From Thunnus maccoyii (taxonomy: Eukaryota; Chordata; Actinopteri; Scombriformes; Scombridae): a DNA stretch of 64,000 bases. Under the pieces are notes generated by a model that saw only the letters and a list, made by a program, of their open reading frames with translations, was not told the origin of the DNA and did no database searches. The stretch spans positions 17,593,291-17,657,290 of the forward strand of contig NC_056536.1 of the NCBI RefSeq assembly GCF_910596095.1, written 5' to 3'. Shown piece after piece: positions 31,887-44,026 of this stretch. Numbering within the stretch: the first letter of the stretch is position 1; the number at the start of each line of letters is the position of its first letter. A program made the translations under genes and the position numbers.

Positions 31887-33989
31887 TTAGCATTGCTCCC
31901 TCTTTTGCATATTTGTGTGAGGTACCAAATAGACTTTACCATCAGGTGTCTGTTGTAGGGAGTATTCATCTATTGAATATGGTTGTCCATCTTCATCTCG
32001 TAAGTGAGAAAACACTTCTGCATAGAGGTCTGTAAGGCGACATTTAATAAAAGCCAAGCTGCGCTGGAACTGGAGCCTTTCCTGTGCCAGGTTCTCTCTC
32101 TGGGCCTGCAGCTGGCCCAGTTCTCTTTCAAGATGAATGATGCTCTCAAGCTTCCTCTTCCTGCAGTTCTGAGCTGCCACTTTGTTCTTCCCCCTCCGTC
32201 TAATGTCCCTGACCAGTGCTAGTTGAGTTTCAGTCAGAGAATACTGTGTCAGGAGCTCATTGAAGTCATCCACAGGCAGATTGATAATCTTATCCATGGG
32301 GAAGGGGATCTTCAAAGCCACAGCCCGCCTCTCATCCCTGCTCAGTGGTGCAGGACTGGAGACACTTCCTTGTGGTTTTGCATATATGTTATGCTGTGAG
32401 CTCCCTCTGGTGGACACTCCGGAGTCATTGTACAGGTCATTCAGAGCAGCGACCTGAGCCTGTTGTTTCACCGACCGAGGTGTCAGAGCATTAGGTTGCG
32501 TATGAGATAAAGTGGGTTGGGGAGGGAAATAAGAGGGGTGTGCACCTGAGTGGAAATATGAGTGAGATTGACTCTGATAGTCCATTGAGTAATGGATGTG
32601 TGCTCTTCTAGCGTGCTCAGTCATTCTGTCTGGCTCACCATCACTATATGTCATACCTATGTCTACATTCTGGTAACCTGGTGCAACACCAACAGCATTA
32701 TCTGGCGAAGCTATCGGCGGACTAGAACCCAGAGACAGACCAGAGTCCGACTCCAGATCATCAGCTGAACGAGCATGTCCATGTGTATTCCACAGCATGT
32801 GCCGACTTACACCCTGAGAAAGACAGGCATTGGCCCTTCTGTGCCCTTGATTGGTACCTGACATGTTCATCTGCTCCCTAAGAGCCATGAGTGAGTGCTG
32901 TGTCTGAGAGGAGACAGGGGGCATTCTTTGATTGAGGTGAGATTCAGTGTGTCCGTACATTGCCTCTGCATTGCTGCCTAGACGGTGACAGACAGGCACC
33001 TCTTCAGAGTAACATCCTTCGTAGGTGTCAGAGGTGTTGAGCTCACAAGCAGCAGGAGCAGGCTCAGAATGGGACTGAGCCATCCCATACCCCCCCATAG
33101 GGACCATGGGCTCCATGGTTTGGTACTGTGCTGGAGCGTAGGAGCCTTCGCCAGGAGCTTCAAACTCCTGTAACAAAAAAAAAACAATTGACAAGTTTTC
33201 ATGTCACAACAATGGAAATAAAAAGAATGAAGGCTATTATTAAATTCATGAAACCTCTGGAGTCTTTTTTAAAAATTCATCTAGTTTGCTATAGAACAGT
33301 TTGCCCCCACTTCTGTATGCCACCCGTAGCCTATGTAGGGCTCTCATAGATGTGATCAGGTTTCACTTGGAAACAGATGGCTATTGTGCGGTGCAGGGGG
33401 GCCGCCAGCAACATACAGCACTTGCCCCCTCTCACAATCTCTTCATCCTGCCATCATTCAAATGGACCATTGTTGCCCACCTGACCTGAGCTTGTATGAG
33501 TTTTTCAACAATGAGCACCACATTAAAATCGGTGAATATGTATCTATTCCACTGGCATTCTGCTAAGTAATTATAAATTAATTCATGAGCCACATTTTTA
33601 GCTGTTGTGTTTCATACTTTATGTACCTCTGTCACTAATGAAAATTAATCAATAAAATGCATTTGTCTGCTGAGGTTTCTATAAACCTTGGTCAGTTTGG
33701 AGCTCAAAAACATTTATATGACAGAAATAGCATTTGTTAAAAGAATAAAACCTGCACCTGATAGTTATAATGCAGCATGGCATATCATGATAATATAGTA
33801 AGCATATCTGGAATAAGACATAACATATAGTAACATTTTGCAGTTATGATTTCATTACATGCTCTCTGTGTGTCAATGCTAAAGAGTTACCTGCAGCTCT
33901 GTGATGGCCATCAGTTCCTGCCAAGCCATATCCATCTCTGTGTCCTGAGGAGCTCCATGAGGCCTAGCTCCAGGGAAATTAGTTGGCAT
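31887..33989 (-). CDS. nfe2: NF-E2 p45 subunit, CNC-bZIP transcription factor
   Basis: NFE2 pairs with small MAF proteins to bind MARE sites and drives globin and platelet genes. Two coding exons, 33891-33989 and 31887-33167, join in phase 0 to 459 residues (human 373). Exon one ends in [13 protein letters not shown], matching the conserved N-terminal activation segment. Exon two holds a DSGLS motif (174-178), a second DSGVS (281-285), a CNC region from about residue 313 beginning [18 protein letters not shown], the basic region [15 protein letters not shown] (360-374) and a leucine zipper to about 415. The C-terminus keeps the [14 protein letters not shown] block. The start at 33987-33989 is chosen because the upstream untranslated exon (36786-36855) puts a stop in its own short frame. 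The human PPxY motif is not visible. GATA-driven expression cannot be judged here. Confidence 0.95.
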
Positions 33990-34861
33990 GGGCACTCCAC
34001 CACACAGCCTGCCTGGAGTGGCTAATACCTTGTAATAAAAAAAAAAAAGAAATCATTATTGATTTAAAAAAAAAACCTAGAACATTCACAAGTCTATTAA
34101 ATGCTTGATTATGGCTTATGGTGTCTGTTTTCCCACCTGTTAAACAGACCTACCTCACAGGTTCTCCTCAGTGGGAGAACATAGTTGGCTGTTGAACACA
34201 TTCAGGACAGGCTCTTGCGGCAAAAAATCAACCTTGACGGGACACAGAACAGCAAGTTATTATCACCTACCCCGCCTCTAAACTTCAACGTAGATGAAAG
34301 AAGAAACCTAAATAAAAAATACATTCACTCAGGTTACATATCTGCAAACCGTTACAACACAACACGTCTTCAAAAACGCATTTGCAATACATACAGTATG
34401 TTACATATTTGTAGACTTGCTGGTGCTAAATAAATGCCTGTTTGGGTGTCGTGTAGGTTCTTCTGGAACACATGAAATGTTCAGCACAGTTGACTCCTCC
34501 CATCAGCTGTCCCGGGGTGCAGCTATGACAACCCCTGATAAGACAATCTGCGGGAAAACAGCGGGCTCTACAAGGCAGACTGGGGCCTGATGGCCGCTTT
34601 GGAAAATTTGGTGTATGTCTAATATGTCTGCAGTAATAATTTGGCTTTTTTTGGGTAAGCTCTGACAGTCGACCTTCTTTCAAAGTTTTAGTGTCTTTAA
34701 CTTGTATTTCAGAATTTTTCCGTTAAAGATAAGAAACGCCTTATCACATGAAATAAAAACACAATTTAAAGTGTTCAATACAGAAGTGAAACAGTGGCTT
34801 AAAAACGGAATGCGTTTTGAATTCATCAACTTGTCATATACATGTGCACCTACATACTATT

Positions 34862-35241
34862 AGAGCTGCAATGATTAATCTATTAGTCACTGGACAGAAA
34901 ATTCATCAACTATTTTGATAATTAATTAATCGTTTAAGTAATTTTTCAAGGAAAAATGCCAAGCACTTGGTGGTTCCAGGTTTCCAAATGTTAGAATTTG
35001 CTGCTTTTCTTGGTCTTACACTATAGTAAGCATAACATTTTTGGTGTTGGACTGTTGGCCGGACAAAATAAGACATTTCAAGATGTTACACTGGACTTAA
35101 GGAAACTGTGATCAGACTTTTTCACTGTTTTCTGTTGTAATATAGACTAAATGATTAATCGATTAATCAAGAAATTAGTTATTTTCATCATTTAATAATT
35201 TGCAGTATTAAATGATGAAAATAATTGTTATTTGCAGCCCT
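34862..35241. mobile_element. GCTGCAA-ended MITE-like repeat, copy 2
   Basis: It sits in the nfe2 5' intron. It begins AGAGCTGCAATGATTAATC and ends TTATTTGCAGCCCTA. The interior has ATTAATCGATTAATC and a GTGATCAGACTTTTTCACTG phrase shared with the other two copies. Confidence 0.75.
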
Positions 35242-36170
35242 ACATACTGTATACATACAGTATATACTTAGACTCATACACACACACACGCTCTTGCAGC
35301 TACATGCCAGTGCATACGTGTACAATACATAGACACATCATCACATGCATATACACATACACACAGTCTGTTTTATCTGTTCTGTTGTGTGTATCCTGAA
35401 TCTGCTGTAGTAATTTGTTTGTTTAGTTGTTTTGTTTGAATTTAAAAATCTACCCAGGGACAGAAGCTGCATATCAGCTTCAGATGACACAATCCAGCAC
35501 ATACAATACAGCTGTTGCGTTACTTCTCCTTATGTAACGGGGTTTATCTGAATTGTCCCTGTTAAATGAAATAATAAGTAAATAAATGTGAAGAGTCTAA
35601 TACTTAATGTATCTGTTGCATGAACAAGAATTCTGATTTCATTCTAATAATTCAACATTTACAGTGGAAAGATCACTTTAATGATTTGCGTAAGTTATTC
35701 TCAGGAGCATGTTAATTGAATGAATATTTTTGAGCGAGAGAGTTTCCATCAATAAATGCAAAAAGGGATCATTAAGTGGCAGCATCAGGCTGCACTAACA
35801 ATACAACTGAAACTACTTTGTAGTAATGACACTGACAGTCAGTGTCTCTAGATGCTTGAAGATACATTTTAAGTTAGAATTATTTAAAATGAAAAAGTTG
35901 ACATGACCAAAGATCAAAGTCAAGCTATTTATTTGGCAGTGGAGTAACTGCAACAATGGGCTGTGTCACACTGAGGTATCACAGATTACAGTTTTGGGTC
36001 TATGGGATTAGCCACTGAAGAGACTTTCATGGTCTGCATCAATTAAACTGTCTCAGATCTGAATAAAACATACATGCAAAATTTGGTAAATTCCAGTATA
36101 TAACATATATTTTTAAGTGTCATCCATGGCCAGAATGCAACAGATATGTTTCACTTTCTTTTTAAAAACA

Positions 36171-36192
36171 TATATATATATATATATATATA
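36171..36192 (+). repeat. (TA)n microsatellite
   Basis: A perfect TA run of about 22 bases in the nfe2 5' intron. Confidence 0.92.
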
Positions 36193-36785
36193 AACATACT
36201 TCTAATTTCCTCATCCTGAACTACAAAACAGATTTGTGTGCATTACATGAAAGACTATTTGCTATCGTTTTCTACATGTGAATTATTCTGTAATGTTTAA
36301 ATGTGCTGGAACCTGGTGTTATAACTTTCATATCCTGCTATAACCGGTGTTTTGTTAGTGGTGAGTTTCTGAAGACTGTTTCCTTTGCTGTAAGGAATCA
36401 TAACTCACTGTCAGCACTCAGTACTGTATTTATTGGTTCAGTCAGTAAAAAAAAGAAGTTGACAATACAGTGAGTCTAATTAAGTCAGGAAGATCAAAAT
36501 TCAAATAAATAAGATCTAAAATGTAGCAATCTATTTGTTAAAATGTAAAGACAATCTGTGTCATAAATGTAAGTATATTCTTTACAATTTAAATGAATGG
36601 AAGTCTAAGTGACAATATAATTACATTGTTTAGTAGTTTAACTTAACATAAAGTGTGATGTCATATTATCTGAAATGTTACATTTACTTAAATATAATGC
36701 AATATACATTTAATGTAAATAGGAAATTTGTATCCTCTCAACATAGTGTTGCAATAGAAAGTGTGTCAAATGTGAGTGAACATAC

Positions 36786-36855
36786 CTGAGCAACATTCTC
36801 TGCGTCTTCAACAGGTGATGAAGGAAAAAAAGAACTTCAGACGTGAAACACAATC
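36786..36855 (-). other. nfe2: nfe2 5' untranslated exon with short upstream ORF
   Basis: A 70-base block is flanked on the minus strand by an acceptor (36857-36856) and a GTATG donor after 36786. Spliced to the exon starting at 34028, its ATG reads five codons to a stop, so the main NFE2 frame starts at the next ATG. A second, 35-base exon-like block at 34154-34188 may be an alternative exon. The promoter is likely further up, near 37,000-37,600. Confidence 0.5.
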
Positions 36856-37599
36856 CTGGTGTTAAGAAGAAGAAAAACATTAGCAAAAGGAGAATCTATT
36901 CGACATATGTTGTGACGCTGCTTACTTTCAACAGATCATAAGCAGTAAAACACACGAGGCCTCTCCCTCTATCTCTTATTCAACTGTCTGTCTCTCTCTG
37001 TTCAGCTACACATACAGCCACCGGCATAAATGGGATGGCTCTGTGCAGACAAACGCAATCTTCCTGTAAAGCACCCACACCACAGTTTTTCTTGTATCCT
37101 TAATAGCACACTTACACCCTAACCTCCAAATTTCCCTTTTGCCCACATGACAAACCAACAGTCTGGCATGCACCACACAGTCATTCTGTCAGTCCACACT
37201 GAAGTAGGTAGATGTTTACAAATCCCCCCCAAAAAAGAGAAAAACCTGCAAGCAATTTTGACTCTAATTTTGTGATGACAATACAAATATATTGATCTGA
37301 TTAAACAGCTAAGAGTGAGTGAAAACTAGCCGCATGGTTGTCTCTGTCCTGGTCAAACCGTACAAGAACAGTGTCCTTTCAAATCCTCCCAAACAAAAGG
37401 TATGATGAGTGTTATATGGAGCACCTGGTGTCAGAAGTGGCGTTGCAGTGAGGGCCCTGTTCAAGCAGAGGTGGGTTGGAAGCTGGATAGAGACTTAGTT
37501 TAGTAGAGATGGAATGTACACCCTGCGACAGGTAAGAAAGACTACATTGTTCCTCTGTCTGGCAGAGCACCCGCCAAGGGAGAGAGAGGAGCAGGGGGA

Positions 37600-40500
37600 G
37601 AATGGAGGGGAGCGTGTCTTACATAGCAAGTGACCATTAAAATCCTTCACAAAAAAATCCCCTCATTGCCCTGATCTGAAGCACTGGGAACAGTGAACTC
37701 ACAAAGGCTACGTGTTGCCCTATTGTGTAACATCCTTCACACAATTACTAATGGTAGAGATGTTGCATATTAATTGTTTTATAAAGCAATACCTTTTTTA
37801 TTTTCATGTGCAGTGATAAAAGTGACTCACAGTGACAATGATGATTTTGGAACTAACTGATTTCATTTTTTGCAGCATCTGTTGTTGACGGCATCTGTTA
37901 TTTGAGCTTCTGTGGCTACACATATGTTAGGGCCGACATATATTTAAAATAAACTGCAAAGTCTTTGTAAAGTAAGTTGATGCAAATATATGTTTGTAGA
38001 ATTACTTGCATAAAAGAGATCCCCAGCCCATTTTCTGAGAAGAAAAAAAGTCAGCAGTCATTCTCACATAAAACAGCTGCTGTGTGCAACAAATGCACAC
38101 TTCTCCGAATACATGGCATTTCTTTTTCGCAGAAAGTGAAAAAGGGCGAAAGCAAATGTCATTATTGCCCTCTTCCTTGAATCGCAGTGGGTCAACATTT
38201 CTGACACTAATAAACAGAAAAAAGTTAACACAAATTTCCATGAACTGCACAAAAATATTCTCAAATTGCTACAGATTTTTAAAATTTAGTTAGTACTCTT
38301 TACCACTAACACATGTGATAAGTTGAATAACTTAAAAGGTGTTCATGTTCAGTTTATTTTGCCAGTAATAACGGCAGCTGGCTTCTTCTATGATGAAACT
38401 TCTTAAACAATAATACAGAAAAAATGTCTAAAGGGGGTTAAAGACTTTTAAAAGCAATGTACACATTCTGCTCATAAGTGTATAAAAACACAACATGATT
38501 ATACTCATTCTAAGGCTTAAGGTTTTGTGAAAGAAATACACATTTTAGGGCTGGTAAAAAACAAAAAAGGGAGTAAGGAATTTCAGTGAGGCACTGTATA
38601 TTCAGAAAGCATGAGAACATGGAAGGTTTTGTGCGGCCTATTACAATATCACATCCCACTGAGACATAAATCACAATGTTTTCTCTGTCATTGTTCTAAG
38701 ATGGAAAAAGTAGGTGGCTGACAGAGTCAAGAAAGGTGAATGTCTACCAGGAATCAAAGAAGGGACTTCCCAACCCAAGTTCCTAGCACCCAGCCCCTGA
38801 CTCAACCACCACCACAGCATGCCAAAGAGCACCCTGTTATTACTCCAACCACAGTGGTTTTGAATCTGGACACAGTTCCCAGGTCAACGCCCACGTTCCC
38901 TGTTTGTGTTTGTTTGCTTCAATTAGTCTTTGACATCTCTGCTTTCCAGCTTGCATGAACCTCTCAGGGCTGACAGCCTTTACTCAATGTGCACCACGGT
39001 GCTATGAACATCTCAACTTCAAAAATAGACCGGAAATGTTGGCTGGGAACTGCCATGTTGACTCACTTAGGCTTAAATTCTCTTAATGACCACATCATTT
39101 TATATTATGGTGTGTTAAATCTAAGCTGAAACTCATGGTTAAACTTTTTTTTTCTTGTTTCCTCACCTTATATGTGTATCCCAGTGTTTCCATGGCATTT
39201 CATTTGTCCATTAAAGATGGAGGAATGTGGCATCTTTGGTTTTTGTTGTAATCCAGAAAGCTGTATCAGACATGAGTGGAGAAAACCACCTCACTACTAA
39301 ACAAAATGAGTGTGTGTCTTGGGTTGTGGTATCAAAAAGGGAATATTTTTGAAGTCAGTTTCTGGGAAAGGAAAAAAAATAGTGAGGTCAGATGGAATAG
39401 TATTATTTTTTTTCCTTCCAGCATCATATTGATTATTACTGAGTTGCAATTTTGATCTGAAATATTAAAAACCAAAGGAAAGTTTACATATTGCTCCCAT
39501 GTTAACTTATGAACTTAATAAAATACTACAAATAAAAGGCAGTATTTTCAGTAGTTCATAGTAGTGATAGGCCGACTAGAACACAACTGGACTGGGTTTG
39601 TGAACTTGATCCACCATGCTATAGGTGCTCTGCATGGCTGGTATCCTATTTCACATATTGGCCTAATCCTGCTGTGGACAAAGACGCACATTCAAATTAA
39701 TGCAGTTATCATCTTCTTACAATGAGCAGGACACAAAATTATCTTTTTTGCATATACAGTTCTTCTCAGAATTATTGAAGAAAGATAGAAATGGGAGATG
39801 ACCTTGCTGTATCTTAGAATGTTTTTCATTATGGTTACAAATCATCACTACCAGAAAAATAGCAAATGAGGAACCTGAATATGCAGCATCACTACTGAAT
39901 GTCTCAATAAGGCCTTATCTCAAGATGTTTAGATAAAGATAATGTTTTGCAACAGCAGTACTGTATTTCTTGATTATTTTTGCGATAATCTTAGTTTCCT
40001 CTTTGTTTCTCTTCTTACAAAGCCACCCACTATATAACTGGTGTAGGAAAACAGAATTACTAAGTAACTAGAATTACTACAGAAATATGTAATATTTTTT
40101 TAAAAAAAAGGGTCTTTAAGTGCTGTTGTAAGTGTTTGTGTGCATGTACATAGTAGATGTACACATGCGATTGCACGTCCTTATAACAATGAATGCCAAG
40201 GCTGGTTGGTTATACAGAGGCAGAGAGGGAAGGCAGGGAAAGGAGGATGTTGGTCGCCGGAAGCTCTGCTTCATACTGATAAAAGGAGCGCTTGGTTCTT
40301 AGGAAGAGAACTGCTAACTGCTGTGGTTGCTGGCATACACAGAGGAGAGGGGAGCACCCTGCACTATCACATTACTTTATCCTCTCAATCTATTACTGTG
40401 TTATTGTTTAATTAATTTCTACTTTTTAATCTTCTTGAGCAATATGACTAATAAGGTGTAGTAAACATTTAGTGAACAAGAGATCTATCAGAGACATTAT

Positions 40501-41420
40501 CAGTCTCTTAAACAGTTCCCCTACTGTTTTGAAGATTTTCTGAAGGGGACTATATTTTAAATATGAAAGAGGTCAATTTATCTTTCACTCATGGCTTATT
40601 CCTTATGGCTCCTCAACTATGATGTGCAGGTGCATACATTTTTACATAACTTATTTAAAAGAAATCATTGGTGTGGTTCATTTTTAATGCCAGCAGCATG
40701 CCAGTTGTGATACACTTTTTGTGTTCATTCATCATTGATTCATCATTCAGTTTTCATTCATCACCATTGCCAACTCTGCCTGTCATCATCATCACTGTGA
40801 TGGCTACATGTAGGGTATGAAAATAACTATATAATATGTTTTACTTCTGAGATGAGGTGAGATGACAGTGACAGTGAACCTTTAAGTGTCAGCTAGTTCA
40901 AGGCAGCACACTGTTTCCTCTACAGTCGGGGTAATTTTGAAATCTTAGCGGCTGAATTGTGTAAACATTGTGCTGTATTGCAACATTTCATTGTCGCCCA
41001 CAGTGCTGTTGTGAATGCACATCAAAAAAGACTGTATCTTTTTACCATACACTGGTCAGTAGAACTGTACGTATTCCAATTTTATTTGAATCTCAAGCCC
41101 CAAAATATCTTACAGTAAGACCAAATGGTGATGTCATTTATGGACTGAGATAGAGGGAAATCCCCATCAGCCTGGGTTTCCAAATGCTTCCCAGAAGTGG
41201 GAACTAAGATAATTGGAGTTGGTTAAATGTAGGAGGATCCTGAAAAAGGATGTTGATGAGTACGAGAAAGCTAAAATGGCTTGTAAATGAGTTACCATGC
41301 AGTCCTACAGAAAACATTTGTCATCTCAAGCTACTGAACCCATAATGTATGGAGGGTTTTAAGGGCTGAAACTAACCCCCCCCCCCCCCAAAAAAAAAAA
41401 GAAAACAGAAAACAAAACAA
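37600..41420. other. Intergenic between nfe2 and the TA tract, no gene seen
   Basis: AT-rich unique-looking DNA with no convincing coding frame. Short open frames (for example 38740-38958 and 40140-40415) lack any recognisable motif or splice context. It may hold nfe2 regulatory elements, but nothing specific can be pointed to. Confidence 0.5.
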
Positions 41421-41429
41421 AACAAACAC

Positions 41430-41478
<49 letters not shown>

Positions 41479-41491
41479 AAAAAAAATAAAA

Positions 41492-41543
<52 letters not shown>

Positions 41544-41553
41544 ACATATACAT

Positions 41554-41632
<79 letters not shown>

Positions 41633-41633
41633 A

Positions 41634-41674
<41 letters not shown>

Positions 41675-41685
41675 CACATATATAC

Positions 41686-41750
<65 letters not shown>
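41430..41750. repeat. Long compound (TA)n microsatellite
   Basis: About 320 bases of TA repeats, interrupted by CATATACATA variants and two A-rich breaks near 41477-41496 and 41631-41642. It is preceded by a C12-A10 block (41379-41400). The Tyr-Ile open frames here are artefacts. Length is likely to be polymorphic or misassembled. Confidence 0.97.
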
Positions 41751-41758
<8 letters not shown>

Positions 41759-41929
41759 TGATTATATAATAAAATACTTGGGTAAATGAATAAAAAATAA
41801 TAATGTAATTCAATGCTCAATAAATATGTAATTATATAATAAAAAGTTCAAATAAATGACTAAAAAAATAATAATGTAATTCAATGCTTAAGTGTCACCA
41901 TAAATAAATCACAAATTAAATGAGACATT

Positions 41930-42120
41930 CAATATATAAATGTTAAATTTATTTGCGTATTTATTTATTCATTTATATATATATTTATATATTTACACAT
42001 TTGTACATTTATTTATTCATTCGTATATTAATGAATTTATTTACTTATTCATTTATTCACACATTTATTCATCTATTCATAATTTTATTTGTTTATTTAT
42101 ACATACTTTTCTTTATCCAT
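41930..42120. repeat. TTTA-rich low-complexity block
   Basis: Imperfect TTTATT / TTCATTTA repeats. A similar block lies at 43230-43540 on the other side of the dispersed repeat and palindrome, suggesting one AT-rich locus into which other repeats inserted. Confidence 0.8.
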
Positions 42121-42189
42121 AATGTAGCTTGCTGTAGCGAAATAAATAAATATGTCAGTTTCATCCATCAAAAGTCAGGGGGCAGGTTA

Positions 42190-42690
42190 AAGCCTCTGAT
42201 TGGCAAATGAACAGTATTACAGACCGAGCACAAGTGGCAACGGGGCTGAAAAATGAAGCTAATGCGGAAGTGCCAAAAACTGCAGTACTGCAAATGGCCA
42301 CTTGAGGCTGGCTCCAAAAGTGAGTCAATCCCCATAGACCCCCATGTTAAAATGCCCAACTTTACAGCAGAAATAAACATGTTTATTACAGCCTAGTACA
42401 AAAAGCGGTTTTGATCTCTATAGCTAATTTCCCTGTTTATGACAACTGTACGGGGGTCAATTCTTTTTTGTAACTCACCCGTTTCAATTAAAGTAAGTCA
42501 TAAAGTTATGCATAATCAAGGAGTGACAGGTCGCTAGCCGTTAGGTGGATTAGCTGGGAATTAGACAGAGTCAGGCACTGCCAAGATGGCGACAGCTGGA
42601 GCTGCCCACTTTGAGTTTCAAAACTGCTCTTCAAAAACCAATGGGTGACGTCACGGTGGCTAAGTCCATATTTTTTACAGTCTATGACCC
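42190..42690. mobile_element. Teleost dispersed repeat (non-autonomous)
   Basis: The stretch contains phrases I recognise as recurring in many fish genomes: a GGCCACTTGAGGCTGGCTCC segment, CCCCATAGACCCCCATGTTA, and near the end CCAATGGGTGACGTCACGGT followed by a TTTTTTACAGTCTATG end. It has no coding capacity. The family name and exact ends are not known to me. Confidence 0.65.
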
Positions 42691-42987
42691 AAGTGACCTA
42701 TGTGAATACAGCTTCATTAATTTCTGTGTCAGTCAGGGCCAATATCATTCCAATTTGTTCAGCGAGGCCCTCAATCAGATCTAAAAAAGCACAGGAATTG
42801 GTGTTTGCCTCCATCTGTTCAGCTACAGCCAACATATCTACCATTGTAGTATGCAAGCTTTAATTCAGTGCTGTCATCTTGGATTAGGCAATGACAGTAG
42901 AGTCAAGTTTAACCACCAATTGCAGGGCAGAGTCCACCCCCTGACCCCTACAAATGTGTAAATATTTGTAAATATTTGAATATATAT

Positions 42988-43159
42988 GAAGATCAAAATT
43001 AACCACCGCATACTGAAATTACTTTACTGTGACTTCATTAGAAGTGAACGTGTTTCGCCTGTAGCTTCTTCAGGTTCACTCACAGGCGAAACGCGTTGTT
43101 CACTGCAAATAAAGTCACAATAAAGTAATTTCAATGTGTGCTGGTTAATTTTGATCTTC
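42988..43159. mobile_element. 172 bp palindromic element (MITE-like)
   Basis: The outer 48 bases on each side are inverted copies with about six mismatches; the left arm starts GAAGATCAAAATTAACCA and the right arm ends TGGTTAATTTTGATCTTC. Inside, a second inverted pair surrounds GTTTCGCCTGT and ACAGGCGAAAC. The whole element can fold back on itself. Confidence 0.85.
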
Positions 43160-43229
43160 ACCTAAGATGTTCCTGCGACCAACCAACACTTGATTGAAAA
43201 TACTGGCTGTGGGGAGTTCTGTTCACTGA

Positions 43230-43540
43230 TATGAATATATATGAATGAATGAATGAATTAATTAATTAATTAATGAATAAATAAATAAAGTTGACATTAA
43301 AATATTTAATGTCTCATTTAATTTGTGATTTATTTATTTATTTATGGTGACAACTAAGCATTAAGTTATACAATTATATCTTTTTTCATTTATTTAAGCA
43401 TTTTATTATATAATTATATATTTATTCATTTTAAAGCATTTATTTATACAATTATATATTTATTACGCATTAAATTATATAATTACTTATTTGAGCATTA
43501 AATTATATAACTATTTATGTATTTATATATTTAGTTTAGG
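43230..43540. repeat. ATTA/AATA-rich low-complexity block
   Basis: Starts with AATG and AATT tetranucleotide runs (43241-43290) and continues as imperfect TTTATTTA sequence. No gene. Confidence 0.85.
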
Positions 43541-43944
43541 TCCTTAAAACCCTCCAAAACAATGTACCATTTGGTTTAACTACCATAGGCTACCCTACCC
43601 TTGGCAGAGTCCCCATAGGTATCATCACCAGGGAATTACATATGGGAATTGCATAAATGATTAACTTTATGTGAACTTTGCGTTAATAAAAGGGACAGGC
43701 CACGGATAAAAATTATTAAAAAATATTACAGGTTCATAGAGAACATGTTTTACTTTACCTGAGGGACACTGTCAAGCTGCAACTTCCCCTACTGAAGGGT
43801 CAAACGTGTTACAGTTACTGCCACGTTTGAATGTACTTTATAATAAGCCATACATGTTCATTTTCAGCATTTATGATATGCTCTTTCTTTCGTGTCTCCG
43901 CACCCGGTAGTGAACTGCTCTTTGCCCCGTACGCACAACGCCAG

Positions 43945-43949
43945 CCAAT
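43945..43949 (+). promoter_or_regulatory. copz1: copz1 promoter CCAAT box
   Basis: A CCAAT box lies 78 bases upstream of the copz1 ATG, with a TACGTATTACGTA near-palindrome at 43971-43983 between them. Transcription probably starts near 43,970-44,000. There is no TATA box. Confidence 0.5.
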
Positions 43950-44026
43950 GGGAAAGAGCCTCACTCACTGTACGTATTACGTAGGCCACTATTAGCCAGC
44001 TACCTGGTTTGCTAACAAGAAAGAAG

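Noticed and set aside
34154..34188. Small exon in the nfe2 5' region
   Set aside because: Splice sites fit, but it is 35 bases long and non-coding; too little to list as a feature.
41331..41820. Long Tyr-Ile frames on the minus strand
   Set aside because: They are direct translations of the TA microsatellite.
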